Positions 51,901 through 60,501 of a DNA stretch of 64,000 bases are shown piece by piece. The DNA lies in assembly GCA_032718475.1 (NCBI GenBank), contig JAUCBJ010008895.1, positions 26,735-90,734 of the forward strand, read 5' to 3'. The notes below the pieces were generated by a model. It had not been told where the DNA came from. It did no database searches and saw only the letters and a program-made list of their open reading frames with translations. A program made the position numbers and the translations under genes. The stretch is from Nemertoderma westbladi. Its lineage: Eukaryota; Xenacoelomorpha; Nemertodermatida; Nemertodermatidae. Numbering within the stretch: position 1 is the first letter of the stretch; every line of letters begins with the position of its first letter.

Positions 51901-53763
51901 CCTACTGTAGGAATCTACTATCTATTCATCATCGGCATGATGTATTGCACACGCATTAAGAAAGCAATGCAAACAAAATATCGACAAAATTGCACCGCCA
52001 CAACAACTCCTTATCACCTCATAACTTTTAGCATTCTTGTGTATGTGTCATCTAGAGATTGGGTGTCTTTAACAGCCTAGCATGGTCTCCCATATAGAAC
52101 ACTTATGGTTCTACTGATGCTACACATAATCGAATCTTAAGTTGGCGTTGTATTCTATGTGACTACCAAATCCTGGACAGCCCATCCAATGCTGCCCTTA
52201 CCTACCCCTTACGTATTCGAAGTCATCCACATGCTTCAACCATCCTTTGAGTTTATGCTCATACGCTCAGACATTTATTGAGGGCTGTCGAAGTTAACTA
52301 TCAAAATTGTGGTCTCCTCAGAGTTTACAAGAGGACCAACACTAGAAGCAAGCTGCTATGCTCCAATGAGCAGAGGAACCTTTGGGCTCCCTCTAGTGAT
52401 TCTGACAGCACTCAGTCATCAGCAAAGTCTAGATCAGTAAGGTGCTTGCCTGGATTTCCTTGACTTCTATGGCCAGTAGGTGGTGTTACCATCACCCCAT
52501 CTTTAAAGATGGTACTGTAAAACGATATTCGTAGAACATAATCAACCACAATTATGAACAAGAATGATGCAAGTGTGTCACCCTGAAGGACTGACTCCCC
52601 ATAACACTTCGAGTGGATCTGTGTCACCATCAACAGTAGACACAAATGTTGTCGAAGGTCGAACCATCGTATACTGATCTGATTGCTGCATTAATTTCCT
52701 CAGGAATCCCATATAATGAAAGTTTGCTGAACATACGTGATCGAGAGACTGAAACGAAGGCCTTGAAGGAGTCAACAGACTTTTTCAACAAACAAACAGT
52801 AAAGAAACCGAATTTTTATATGTTGAAAACTCTTTAAAATTAGCCTTCTAAGCGCCAGAATAGACTCCATAAAGTGTGGTTGTCTTGTCCTTCTTGGCAC
52901 CAACTTATTTGTTTTCATTTCTTGTGGAACTCTCTTCGTTCTGTACATGTATGTCTGTCGATTAATATAGGGTGAATGAGCTCCAAACACTCTGTCTGGT
53001 ATTTGTAGTAAAGCATTATTAGAAGGAATCTACTATGTAGTACAACAACACTAAACATTAAATTTGAGCTGTTCCTATAATCTCGAAGTGTCTAAACTAA
53101 AGGTGTGCCCCGTTTCCCCCCAGTGGTTAAATACTGCTGAGTTCCTCGGAGGATTAAACTGTTTTCGCACTAATGACCTGCCTGTGTGTTCACACACGCG
53201 AACCGCCAATTGTCTTTCGGTTTCACCGACATAGGAAGCAGTACAACTTCCACAGGTAAATTTATAAATGACATTGGAACGTATGTGCGATGGAAGGCGG
53301 TCTTTATACGAAAACATGTCTGATATTCTACGTGTAGGTTTAAGTATAACGTTAAGATCTATGTGCGGAAAGGCTGAGCGGAATAGTTTGGAAATTCGAG
53401 ATTTCAGTTGTAGGGCGTGTTTGCCAGTGTAGGGAAGTACAAAAACAATTTCACGTTTCTTAACCGTTGCCATGGTAGACTTAGCACTATGGTAGCGGTC
53501 TAGAACGTGCTTAGTGAATTTGTTTAGAAGCGAGATGGGATAGCCATTCTTAGTTAGGATTGTGGATAGTTTATTTAAATCCTAAACATTAAATATATTT
53601 ACGTAAAAGAACCTACCTGTACTACCTAAGAACCTACAGAGTATAAAATACTCTGAATTAGTGTTAGTTGGTTAATCTTTAGGCCCTACTATATAACGTA
53701 TTTGCTACCAACCTCTTTGATAACGGGTAAAATAAACTCGGGGGTTAGTGGTCGATTTGCCAT
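45781..53763 (-). CDS. Three-domain galectin, coding join of nine exons on the minus strand
   Basis: Exons 53763-53713, 51723-51632, 50913-50709, 50440-50208, 49851-49664, 48514-48378, 47992-47868, 47345-47174 and 45930-45781 join in perfect phase to 450 residues plus TAA. Three galectin-type domains (about 18-150, 163-300, 310-450) each show the beta-strand pattern: an opening PG loop (LTPGHTLYVDG, CMQPDTIVYLEG, LKPGRVILINGY), a central PF strand (GFFPFLPDTAF, LRKGEPFKIYI, LPFIKGEQF) and a closing segment (YDHL..INIDGSV, NYKHRL..VDGDV, FLYHVTP..VHGDL). There is no signal peptide, as usual for galectins, which leave the cell by a nonclassical route. The sugar-contacting HxNPR and WGxExR residues are not conserved in any domain, so ordinary beta-galactoside binding is doubtful. 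I found every exon by frame continuity, not by database search. Confidence 0.87.
45931..47173 (-). other. Galectin intron 8
   Basis: 1.24 kb of AT-rich intron. Short open frames at 46061-46620 on both strands show no family features. I see no repeat I can define. Confidence 0.5.
47174..47345 (-). CDS. Galectin exon 8, core of domain 3
   Basis: Acceptor catattttag|GTGC, donor TTTCAG|gttaat, 172 bp. DVAYQLMVKF stands where HxNPRF is expected, and CNGIW keeps the Trp. LPFIKGEQF is the PF strand. Confidence 0.85.
47346..47867 (-). other. Galectin intron 7
   Basis: 522 bp, AT-rich, donor gtgtgt. A short repeat of the words TGCTGCGGG and GTATTGCTG is seen near 47520-47560; otherwise nothing. Confidence 0.45.
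47868..47992 (-). CDS. Galectin exon 7, opening of domain 3
   Basis: Acceptor ttttgtag|GCAACC, donor GTGAG|gtgtgt, 125 bp. It contains FNILGELKPGRVILINGYI, the best galectin match in the gene. Confidence 0.87.
47993..48377 (-). other. Galectin intron 6
   Basis: 385 bp. It contains a small dyad (GGCAATAATTATTGTCC, 48040-48056) and a related GGGGGCAATTGTCATTGC downstream; no gene. Confidence 0.45.
48378..48514 (-). CDS. Galectin exon 6, end of domain 2
   Basis: Acceptor ttatgttatag, donor ATTCCA|gtaagt, 137 bp. INNQQLINYKHRLS and VFVDGDVKIYKI are the closing strands. Confidence 0.85.
48515..49663 (-). other. Galectin intron 5, with fold-back element
   Basis: 1.15 kb, holding the 192-bp fold-back at 48765-48956 and a second copy of one end of it at 49376-49394. 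No coding sequence is supported. Confidence 0.6.
48765..48956. mobile_element. Fold-back/MITE element with 61-bp perfect terminal inverted repeats
   Basis: The arms 48765-48825 (starts GTTACAATTTTGGAATAAAA) and 48896-48956 are exact reverse complements as read. The 70-bp centre is itself partly palindromic (GATCCTCGTGGCTTT against AAAGCCACTCGGATC). There is no coding capacity. A fragment of the same end (GTTACAATTTTGGAATAAA) recurs at 49376-49394, so the family is dispersed. Identical arms suggest a young insertion or recent gene conversion. Confidence 0.85.
49664..49851 (-). CDS. Galectin exon 5, core of domain 2
   Basis: Acceptor cattttatag, donor TTTCAT|gtaagt, 188 bp. It encodes LSIRFQEGQP, VSFQIDSEIEKD and LRKGEPFKIYIS. 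The Trp of the sugar pocket is absent (SGEQRVTDRK). Confidence 0.85.
49852..50207 (-). other. Galectin intron 4
   Basis: 356 bp, T/A-rich with T runs; nothing else visible. Confidence 0.4.
50208..50440 (-). CDS. Galectin exon 4, end of domain 1 and start of domain 2
   Basis: Acceptor aattacacag|ATTTAC, donor AGCCG|gttagt, 233 bp. IYINGHQMASYDHLI and INIDGSVTLY close domain 1; a linker and CMQPDTIVYLEG open domain 2. An internal ATG follows the acceptor by 21 nt. Confidence 0.85.
50709..50913 (-). CDS. Galectin exon 3, core of domain 1
   Basis: Acceptor gtttcag, donor TTCAAG|gttaga, 205 bp. It has FSVGFDNGNP and GFFPFLPDTAFTMEIEI. At the HxNPR position it reads MSVHVKV, and at the WGxExR position SWVNPQS. 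Confidence 0.85.
50914..51631 (-). other. Galectin intron 2, with fold-back element
   Basis: 718 bp holding the inverted-repeat element at 51270-51519. The minus-strand open frame extending exon 3 to 51164 is intron read-through. Confidence 0.5.
51270..51519. mobile_element. MITE-like element with imperfect terminal inverted repeats
   Basis: The left end GCCCGTTTCCTCGCAGC and the right end, read on the minus strand, AGACCCGTTTCCGCGCTGC pair over about 45 bp that also share the words TTTGAGCT and AAGCTTT. TAATG flanks both sides (51265-51269 and 51520-51524), a candidate 5-bp target-site duplication. The centre is a T-rich sequence with AGCTTT repeats. No coding capacity. Confidence 0.6.
51632..51723 (-). 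CDS. Galectin exon 2, domain 1 strands
   Basis: Acceptor tttttcag|GAAGCT, donor TCATC|gtaagt, 92 bp. It encodes the GLTPGHTLYVDG opening loop of domain 1. Confidence 0.82.
52412..52990 (-). mobile_element. Non-LTR retrotransposon (LINE) reverse transcriptase fragment, frameshifted
   Basis: In three shifting minus-strand frames the segment gives FMESILALRRLI, then SRMFSKLSLYGIPEEINA, then VLQGDTLASFLFIIVVDYVL and LTDLDFADD. These are reverse transcriptase motifs in the right order, ending in the FADD catalytic box. Stops and frameshifts separate them, and the typical KAFDS motif is changed to DSFKAF. It is a dead fragment lacking endonuclease and 3' end. Confidence 0.8.
53075..53581 (-). mobile_element. 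Penelope-like element 3' fragment with GIY-YIG endonuclease domain
   Basis: The minus-strand open frame begins after a TAG near 53582 and reads LTKNGYPISLLNKF, then YKFTCGSCTASYVGETERQL and RVCEHTGRS. The CxxC pair followed by YVGET..L..R..EH is characteristic of the GIY-YIG endonuclease at the end of Penelope-like retroelements. Reverse transcriptase is missing, so the copy is 5'-truncated. It lies 85 bp from the LINE fragment in the same orientation. Confidence 0.75.
53713..53763 (-). CDS. Galectin exon 1 (start)
   Basis: ATG at 53763-53761, 17 codons (MANRPLTPEFILPVIKE), donor GAG|gttggt, phase 0. The preceding bases TTTTTA on the minus strand give no stop check, but this ATG is the only start joining in phase to the next exon. 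Confidence 0.65.
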
Positions 53764-55016
53764 TAAAAATTAACAACATAAAAAATTAAAAAAGTTACCG
53801 GTATAAAAATAAAATGTCAAAGGCCACGCATATTATAAGATAATATTCAAAAGGAAATGAAACATAATTCATGAACTATTTCATGATTATTACAATTTCA
53901 AAATAATTAACAATGTTAGGTCTTATCGAATTCATTTTTCGTGTTGTGATACTATTTGGTTATTTAAATATTTGAACAAAAGCCACTCTACACCCCCCCC
54001 CCCCCCCATCCCCATATTCCCGCCCCAGAGACAAATGCGCTAAAAAGTAGCCCTTAGAGACAGCTAGTGTAAAGCGTTTAGCTCGAAGCCGTTGCCAAAT
54101 TAGCCTTCCGGTGATAGAAGAGACTTACGCCAACTGAACTTACTACTCCTGTGCCAACCAAAATAATCGTACATATCCTACGAAGGGCAAATAATTCATG
54201 TTTGAGTCACTATTGGGCCTAAAAATGCGTAACTAAATGGTTGCTTGGAAACCTCCAATAGAAACAATGCTCTTATTTGTATTTTTGGCACAGAAAAGAA
54301 AGCGTTAAAGATGATATTAATATTGATTTAGATTCATGTTTAGAGTGGATATACAATTTCGGTATAAGGTGCCAAATTATCTATTTTGTAAGTCCTCCAA
54401 ATATAGTCACCCATCAACATTGATATTACATATATATTATCGTATTCATTATAGATAATATATTTATAATAAATTAATTATATTTCGTCATTCTATACTT
54501 TAAAGTAACCTCTTTTTTTTTAATTATACCAATATGATAGTATGAATTAAACTGGAAAAAATAAAATCTGAACAATTTATTAATATAAGTATATTTTATA
54601 ATAATTAGTAAAAATAGCAAATCATATATAAATTTATTAAAATATAAATAATAAAAGACAACATAACAAATATCAATTAGTATTTTAAGGTTATGTAATT
54701 AGTAAAGATAATTAATTTCAATTAGTTTCAAATACAAATTATTAAGGAATTTATTTAAAAATCATTAGAGTTTATAGTAATTATAAATATAAGTGATTTT
54801 AAGGGAAATTAATGTTAAATCTGTTATTTAAGGTCTTTCTGTCTGTCTGTCTAACTATTCATTTTGAATTTGTGTTTATTTAAATTTGTCCAAAAATTTT
54901 ATATTATACACCTGTATATATAATTACAAATTTATTTAAAACTCAACCATATTCAGGGTAAAAATTATTATCAGTATTTAATATCATTGAACAAAATCTC
55001 GAGGAAAGGATCCAGT
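53764..55016. other. Divergent upstream region of galectin and the membrane glycoprotein
   Basis: 1.25 kb, extremely AT-rich from 54400 on, with a (C)15 tract at 53993-54007. It may hold promoters for both divergent genes, but no TATA or other box is convincing. Confidence 0.45.
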
Positions 55017-55718
55017 ATGTTATTGTTATTGGGTGTTTGTTTGTTCTCGATATCGTTTCAGGGGGTCGAATCGCAATTTGGGTTCCAAACTTCAACTCTA
55101 TCCAGAGAGGAACTGGATGAGCGAAACAAAGATTACGCTATTAGAAACAACACCGTGCTAATTACGATTGGGAACGTAGCGAGGAAGGAGGATTTCAACG
55201 AGACCGAGCTCTACCTTATAAAGAGCATGGTAGCGTTCTCGTTCCGCCGCTACTGCGATGATTTCCGTTTCAGTGGCAACTGTTTCGGGGGTCAGAATAA
55301 GAACATCACGACTCTGTGCGTTGGGGTTGTCGGGGAGAAGGATACCGGTATTCAGTACCGGAGCCCCAACGTTTATCTACCGGTTTACTTAATGGACCCC
55401 GAGTACAACCGAACCGATGTTCTCGCACAGAAATCCGCCCTGCGAGAGGCGCTTCTTATGAATATCCGCTTCCTCGACAAGGTTTACGAAGGGTGGATCC
55501 GGATGGAGGATATGACGCCGACCTACCGCCCGCGGACCTACGAGGAAGAACTCGAGATCCGAGAAGGATCGCTCGAGAATTGGGTTTACATTTGTATCGG
55601 GGTGATTATCCTTATGCTCATCGTTCTTTTTGTATTGATCATCGTCGCTTTCATGAAGAAAAGAAAACAAGGACAAATTGACTTAGAGAGGAAAAGATTA
55701 GACTCTGAAAACTTGTAG
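55017..55718 (+). CDS. Single-pass type I membrane glycoprotein, family unrecognised
   Basis: 233 residues from the ATG at 55017, chosen because it begins a signal peptide directly (MLLLLGVCLFSISFQGVESQ, cleavage likely near residue 20). The ectodomain of about 165 residues has four N-glycosylation sequons (NNT, NET, NIT, NRT) and a cluster of three cysteines. A hydrophobic segment (about 187-211, VIILMLIVLFVLIIVAF) is followed by a basic stop-transfer MKKRKQ and a short charged tail. The ectodomain layout is compatible with a SEA-like fold but I cannot confirm it. It is GC-rich against very AT-rich flanks and intronless as seen. An upstream splice into the 5' UTR (GGATCCAG before TATG) cannot be excluded. 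Confidence 0.75.
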   Translation: MLLLLGVCLFSISFQGVESQFGFQTSTLSREELDERNKDYAIRNNTVLITIGNVARKEDFNETELYLIKSMVAFSFRRYCDDFRFSGNCFGGQNKNITTLCVGVVGEKDTGIQYRSPNVYLPVYLMDPEYNRTDVLAQKSALREALLMNIRFLDKVYEGWIRMEDMTPTYRPRTYEEELEIREGSLENWVYICIGVIILMLIVLFVLIIVAFMKKRKQGQIDLERKRLDSENL

Positions 55719-55969
55719 CTCTCCGTATTTTAAAAACTGAAATATTATGCATTAATTTGAAATATATTTTATTCCAAAATTTATACATGAATTATCTGTT
55801 GACTATAAGCCTAGGCCTAATGACTGCACTTTTGAATATTGCGCGAGTTTTTCAAACTACTGCAGGTAGACCTACAAAATGTTGTATATCGATGCACTCA
55901 ATATGTAATTCAAGCTTTTCTAAAGAGATATTTATTTTAATGTGTTGTTTGTCAATTTCACAAACTTGG

Positions 55970-55975
55970 AATAAA
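55970..55975 (+). terminator. Poly(A) signal of the membrane glycoprotein gene
   Basis: AATAAA 252 bp after the stop codon. Confidence 0.45.
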
Positions 55976-56097
55976 ACCATTGTACTTATTTATATCAGTT
56001 TGAATATGTTAACAAATTGCTATATCAACAAAGAATTCACTCCCAACCAACATAATTATAAAGTATTGTTACGATAAAAAAATATTGAAAATATATT

Positions 56098-56230
56098 TAT
56101 TACATGGGAAAAAAGTAGAACTTTTTTTCACTATTCTCGAGGCATTTTATTTACCGAGCCACATCGAGGTTAATAAAGGGTCGAGGAAATATTGACAAAA
56201 AAATGTTCTACGTTTTTTTCCCATGTAATA
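56098..56230. mobile_element. MITE-like element, about 34-bp terminal inverted repeats
   Basis: The left end TATTACATGGGAAAAAAG and the right end, on the minus strand, TATTACATGGGAAAAAAACG continue as TAGAAC and a T run in both arms. The centre contains CTCGAGG and CATCGAGG palindromic words. No coding capacity. Confidence 0.7.
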
Positions 56231-56647
56231 CGTAATTTTATTCTTAAATTGGTACTTTTTTGTTGCTTAATTTTTTAATAAAACGTACAGACTGACAGAG
56301 ATAGTGGTACAAAATAGATTGAACTATAGTATTATTGTATTGCTTCCATAGTTACTACAATTCAAATTACTGTAGGCCTACTCTTCAACTCCTGATGCTG
56401 ATGCTGCCTTACTCAACGTTAAATAATTTAGTGTTGTTATTTAGTGTTGTTTATTTAGAGAGCCGCTTAACAACATAAACCAATATTGGATATTGAGTTC
56501 CCCTTTGGAGTACGCCGCGCAGACACTAAATTTGCCATAACTTTTGAGTGTGTGCATGGATTCTGCTTAAATTACGTGCAAAACTTTTCTACGTCGATGC
56601 TCTTTCAACACAGTTAATAAAATGTAAGAAATTCGACCAAAAATATT

Positions 56648-56684
56648 TTATTTTACTTTTTTCGACGGGAAAAAAGTAAAATAA
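56648..56684. repeat. Hairpin, 15-bp perfect stem
   Basis: TTATTTTACTTTTTT and AAAAAAGTAAAATAA flank a 7-nt CGACGGG loop. It may be the centre of a decayed fold-back element. Confidence 0.65.
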
Positions 56685-57112
56685 ATGCAATGCAATGGAA
56701 AAACGAAAAAGTCAAACTTTTTCTCCCGATTTTGGTCTAAATTCGAGCGAAAAAGAAACAATTTAAGAATAAAAGTACTTTTTATCAGTATTTTCCCTTA
56801 CTCGAAATCCAACTGATATGTCTCAGTGTATTGAACTTTGCAAAAAGTTGGAAGGTTTGGGCTAAAAGCGAGTGTAAAACTCAATACACTCGGACTCGGT
56901 GGTGGAGAACAAGGTCTTTATCATTCCGATACGTTTTCATTGTTAGTGAATATAATTTACTGTTTGCTTGCAACATCTAGGTCACTATTGCTTTTTTCTT
57001 TCTGTACATACCTACCGGCAAGATGTTTTACTTCACTTGTTGCAAAGCAAAGCAATCAATCAAACAGTCGGCCGAAGCCGGAGGCGACCCGAAGGCTCCT
57101 CTTTCGATAGCG

Positions 57113-58185
57113 CTGCTACCCGAGGGTAGGGGTGGGCGCTACTCCTATCTGCTACCCGAGGGTAGGGGTGGGCGCTACTACTATCTGTTACCCAAAGGTA
57201 GGGGTGGACGCTACTCCTATCTGTTACCCAAAGGAAGGGGTGGGCGCTACTCCTATCTGCTATCCGCGGGTAGGGGTGGGTGCTACTCCTATCGTTACCC
57301 AAAGGTAGGGGTTGGCGCTACTCCTATCTGCTACCCGAAGGTAGGGGTGGGCGCTACTCCTATCTGCTACCCGAAGGTAGGGGTGGGCGCTACTCCTATC
57401 TGCTATCCGCGGGTAGGGGTGGGTGCTACTCCTATCGTTACCCAAAGGTAGGGGTTGGCGCTACTCCTATCTGTTACCCAAAGGTAGGGGTGGACGCTAC
57501 TCCTATCTGTTACCCAAAGGAAGGGGTGGGCGCTACTCCTATCTGCTATCCGCGGGTAGGGGTGGGTGCTACTCCTATCGTTACCCAAAGGTAGGGGTTG
57601 GCGCTACTCCTATCTGCTACCCGAAGGTAGGGGTGGGCGCTACTCCTATCTGCTACCCGAAGGTAGGGGTGGGCGCTACTCTTATCTGCTTCCCGAAGGT
57701 AGGGGTGGGCGCTACTCCTATCTGCTACACGAAGGTAGGGGTGGGCGCTTCTCATATCTGCTACCCGAAGGTAGGCGTGGGCGCTACTCCTATCTGCTAC
57801 CCGAAGGTAGGAGGTGGGCGCTAATCCTATCTATTACCCAAAGATAGGGGTGGGCGCTACTCCTATCTACTACCCGAAGGTAGGGGCGGGCGCTACTCCT
57901 ATACGTTACCCAAAGGTAGGGGTGGACTCTACTCCTATCTGTTACCCAAAGGAAGGGGTGGGCGCTACTCCTATCTACTACCCGAAGGTAGGGGTGGGCG
58001 CTACTCCTATCTACTACCAGAAGGTAGGGGCAGGCGCTACTCCTATCTGCTACCCGAGGTTAGGGGTGGGCGCTACTCCTATCTGCTACCCGAGGGTAGG
58101 GATGGGCGCTACTCCTATCTGCTACACGATGGTAGGGGTGGGTGGGCGCTACTCGTATCTGCTACCCGATGGTAGGGGTTGGTCG
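57113..58185 (+). repeat. 36-bp minisatellite, about 30 units, each with a short hairpin
   Basis: Units share GGTAGGGGTGGGCGCTACTC and a self-complementary CTACCCGAAGGTAG core. Variants CTACCCGAGGGTAG, CTATCCGCGGGTAG and TTACCCAAAGGTAG keep the stem by Watson-Crick or G-T pairing. A 143-bp higher-order unit (three 36-mers and one 35-mer) repeats three times from about 57280. Because 36 is a multiple of 3, long open frames arise on both strands; they shift frame at each 35-mer and are not taken as genes. Confidence 0.93.
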
Positions 58186-58284
58186 CAACTTATGTCCCTA
58201 GTTTTGCTCGTACAGTAGTAATTCAACTGGTCCTCGTTTTATAGACACCAGTGGATGATGAGTGACTGTGTGGACTGAGTGGAC

Positions 58285-58335
58285 ATTGGCGGGGCTCGAA
58301 CCTGCCCGGCGCTCAACCAACTGAACTACACGGTC
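58285..58335 (-). mobile_element. tRNA-derived SINE head (box A and box B)
   Basis: The minus strand reads GTGTAGTTCAGTTGGTTGAG, a box A-like D-arm, then GGGCAGGTTCGAGCCCCGCC, a perfect box B T-arm. The anticodon arm between them is missing, so it is a SINE or tRNA pseudogene, not a functional tRNA. Confidence 0.7.
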
Positions 58336-58421
58336 TTTGTTTACTGGTTCTGTAAGCGGATTCAATTCCGCCGCATTACCCTCATAAAATGGGACAGTGG
58401 CATTTTCAACAATATGTTGGA

Positions 58422-58453
58422 GATACGAGATTAGCAATAACTAATCTCGTATC
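58422..58453. repeat. Perfect 13-bp hairpin
   Basis: GATACGAGATTAG, loop CAATAA, CTAATCTCGTATC. It stands at the junction between the SINE-like sequence and the GC-richer retroelement leader and may mark an element end. Confidence 0.8.
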
Positions 58454-59019
58454 ACAACCAACGCCGGGGACAATACAAACCCCAAAGCCACACAAAGGAA
58501 GGTTAGAGGTCAAACCACCTCGGAAGGGGAGACAGCTAGCAGGGGCCAGCGGCAGGGGGGAAACACTCCCAGAAAGTGGAAAGGCGTGAAGTAGGTTATT
58601 AGCCAATAAGGGCGAAGGAGAGCATCCACTAGGTAAGAGGCCACAGTAATGTAGAAGTGATCACATATATTATCAATGCATATTGGTATATCATTCAGTT
58701 ACTCAGATTGTCAGTTTTAGTGCAGACTGGTGACATTCTTCACCATCACCAATATCAGTACAGCATACCGGTATCCATCAAAACAGTACTTCCGCTTTAT
58801 TGTGCTATCATTATTAACATTTAGAATATCAAGAGACAACATCGAACTCTCATTATTTTACTACATCGGCCTCGGCCTAGCTGCTGGCACTATCCCTAAA
58901 GCAAAACGGTGACGCGTAGTGTATTAATCCGGTCGGGATCCCTTGATCCCGTCACAGTGAAGAATTACCAACTGAACTGAACTGAACTGTGACTGCCAGA
59001 CACCAGAGACAAAAAAAAG

Positions 59020-60501
59020 ATGAGCACAGGAGAACCCCGAATATCAGAGGGAGAGAGGACACTGCCGCGGACCCCGGACGACACCAACCAAACGATCCGC
59101 GAGGCCGCGACGAGACGGTATCAACCTGCGACGCCGGATTTGCCGACAAGGGACGATCCGGTACCCCAAGCGGAGGGCGGCCGTCAACCACGAGAGAGGG
59201 ACGAGTCGACGCACAACGGCGGTAGGAGTACCGAAGTCGCCGGCCAGCCACGGGCCGAGGGCGACGGACGGCCCACCGGAACGGCGACGGTGGGGCCGCC
59301 GGTACGACGCCGAACCAGGAGAAGAGGAGGAGATGTCGGCGAAGAGGACGTCGGGACCAGCGATCGGCTACGACGGGCCTACAACACCATGAAGAAACTA
59401 TTACAGGAGGCCAGAAAGGGAGGAAAGGTAAACCAGGGAAAGTTAAACCAACGGCTAGGTGAGTCGAATAAACACTTTCGGTATCTAGTTCGTTTTGGGC
59501 AGGGAGAACTGGCGAGTGAGAGAGCGAGGGGGGTTGCCACTGAACTATTCGAACTGTGGCGGTCCGGGATTATGGAGCCTGAAATAGTGTACGTAGGGCC
59601 GTATTTAGTGGATGCCAGGGGAATTAAGTTAGTGGGTTGGGCGGATCCGCACGAGGGCAAACCCAAGGTTAACCCCGAGGATTCGGTCTCGTCGGTTAGC
59701 AAGAACCCCAGAAAGCGGGGGAAAGTTAGTAGGACAGAGAGGCGACGGGAGTCCGTCGCGACCGATAAGTCCGCTACATCCTCCGCGAAAGCAAGAAGGG
59801 TGTTGGAGATAGATCTGGCGTGTCAATTAGACATGGTGGCGCTAGACCAGAAAGAATTAGAGAGGCAGTTGGGTGAGGGAACTGCGTTGTTAGAGAAAGA
59901 GAGAGAGTTGGCGAGGGAATGAAGAGAGAGGGCCGAAAGGGTGGCGAAGAACTGTAGAGAGCAAGAAGAGAGAGAGGCAGAGGAATGTAAGGAGCGAGAG
60001 ACGAGAGTAGAGAACGAGCGTAAGGAGCGAGAGACGAGAGTAGAGAACGAGCGTAAAGAGCGAGAGATGAGAGTAGAGAATGAGCGTAAGGAGTGAGAGA
60101 CGAGAGAAATTAACGAACATAAAGAGCGGGAGGCGATAGTAGAGAGCGAGCGTAGAGAGCGGGTGGCGAGAGAAACAGAGTTAGCGAACCAGAGTTTACG
60201 AGAGGATAGAGAAAGAGAGAGAGCGGGAAAGCGCATGCGGGATGACATGAATGCCCGGTTAAGGGAGCTTATGCAATATCAGGCCAAGCAGAAGCGCCGA
60301 CTGGAACTGGCGCAGTTGGGATTATCTGAGAGTGAGGCTGGCTCGGGTAGTATTTACGAGGAGCCAGAGGTAATGGAAACGTTTGTTAATACCCCACTTA
60401 CAGGGACCGGACGACAGACCCAAGTGTACGCGCTTTTGAAGACCTTTAGCAGTTTAACCTGCCAAAATTTATATGTCTTTTGGTTTATAAATAGACTTTA
60501 G
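59020..60501 (+). pseudogene. Gag-like retroelement frame with two in-frame TGA stops
   Basis: One frame of 494 codons opens with ATG at 59020 (MSTGEPRISEGERTLP) and is interrupted only by TGA at 59920 and 60094. The N-terminal third is disordered and rich in Arg, Pro and Thr. A globular segment follows (about codons 115-210, HFRYLVRFGQGELASERA). The C-terminal third is a highly charged coiled coil with 11-codon repeats (59989-60160). There is no zinc knuckle, protease or reverse transcriptase. Layout and GC content differ from all host genes here, so I infer a gag-like or other mobile-element protein, but the family is not recognised. The last 30 codons look unrelated and may be read-through. 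Confidence 0.55.
59989..60160 (+). repeat. 33-bp repeats encoding an 11-residue coiled-coil unit
   Basis: About five degenerate copies of a 33-bp unit giving KERETRVENER-like peptides. The second TGA arises in one copy where the others read CGA, directly showing a CGA to TGA change. Confidence 0.8.

Larger units (their letters stand above)
51724..53712 (-). other. Galectin intron 1, a landing site for retroelements
   Basis: About 2 kb. The right half is retroelement debris (52412-52990 and 53075-53581). The left part (51724-52411) shows no feature I can name; the open frame at 51829-52080 is unsupported. Confidence 0.55.
55976..57112. other. Intergenic region with inverted repeats
   Basis: It holds a 133-bp MITE-like element (56098-56230) and a hairpin (56648-56684). 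A TAGGCCTA word occurs near 56373. No gene is supported; the open frame at 56838-57110 has no family features. Confidence 0.5.
58186..59019. other. Junk-rich leader between minisatellite and gag-like frame
   Basis: It contains a tRNA-like SINE part (58285-58335), a 13-bp hairpin (58422-58453) and a GC-richer block before the gag-like frame that could be a retroelement leader. I could not define LTRs or a primer-binding site. Confidence 0.45.

Noticed and set aside
53466-53480. X-box-like sequence GTTGCCATGGTAGAC
   Set aside because: It lies inside the Penelope-like coding fragment and is explained by that coding sequence.
57023-58218. Repetitive protein genes encoded by the 36-bp minisatellite
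   Set aside because: Open frames exist on both strands merely because the period is a multiple of 3; they change frame at every 143-bp block and lack start context or neighbours.
58285-58335. Functional tRNA gene on the minus strand
   Set aside because: Box A and box B are good but the anticodon arm is missing, so it is a SINE or pseudogene.
59020-60501. Selenocysteine or programmed TGA read-through
   Set aside because: No recoding signal was recognised, and neighbouring repeat copies carry CGA where the second TGA stands, pointing to mutation.
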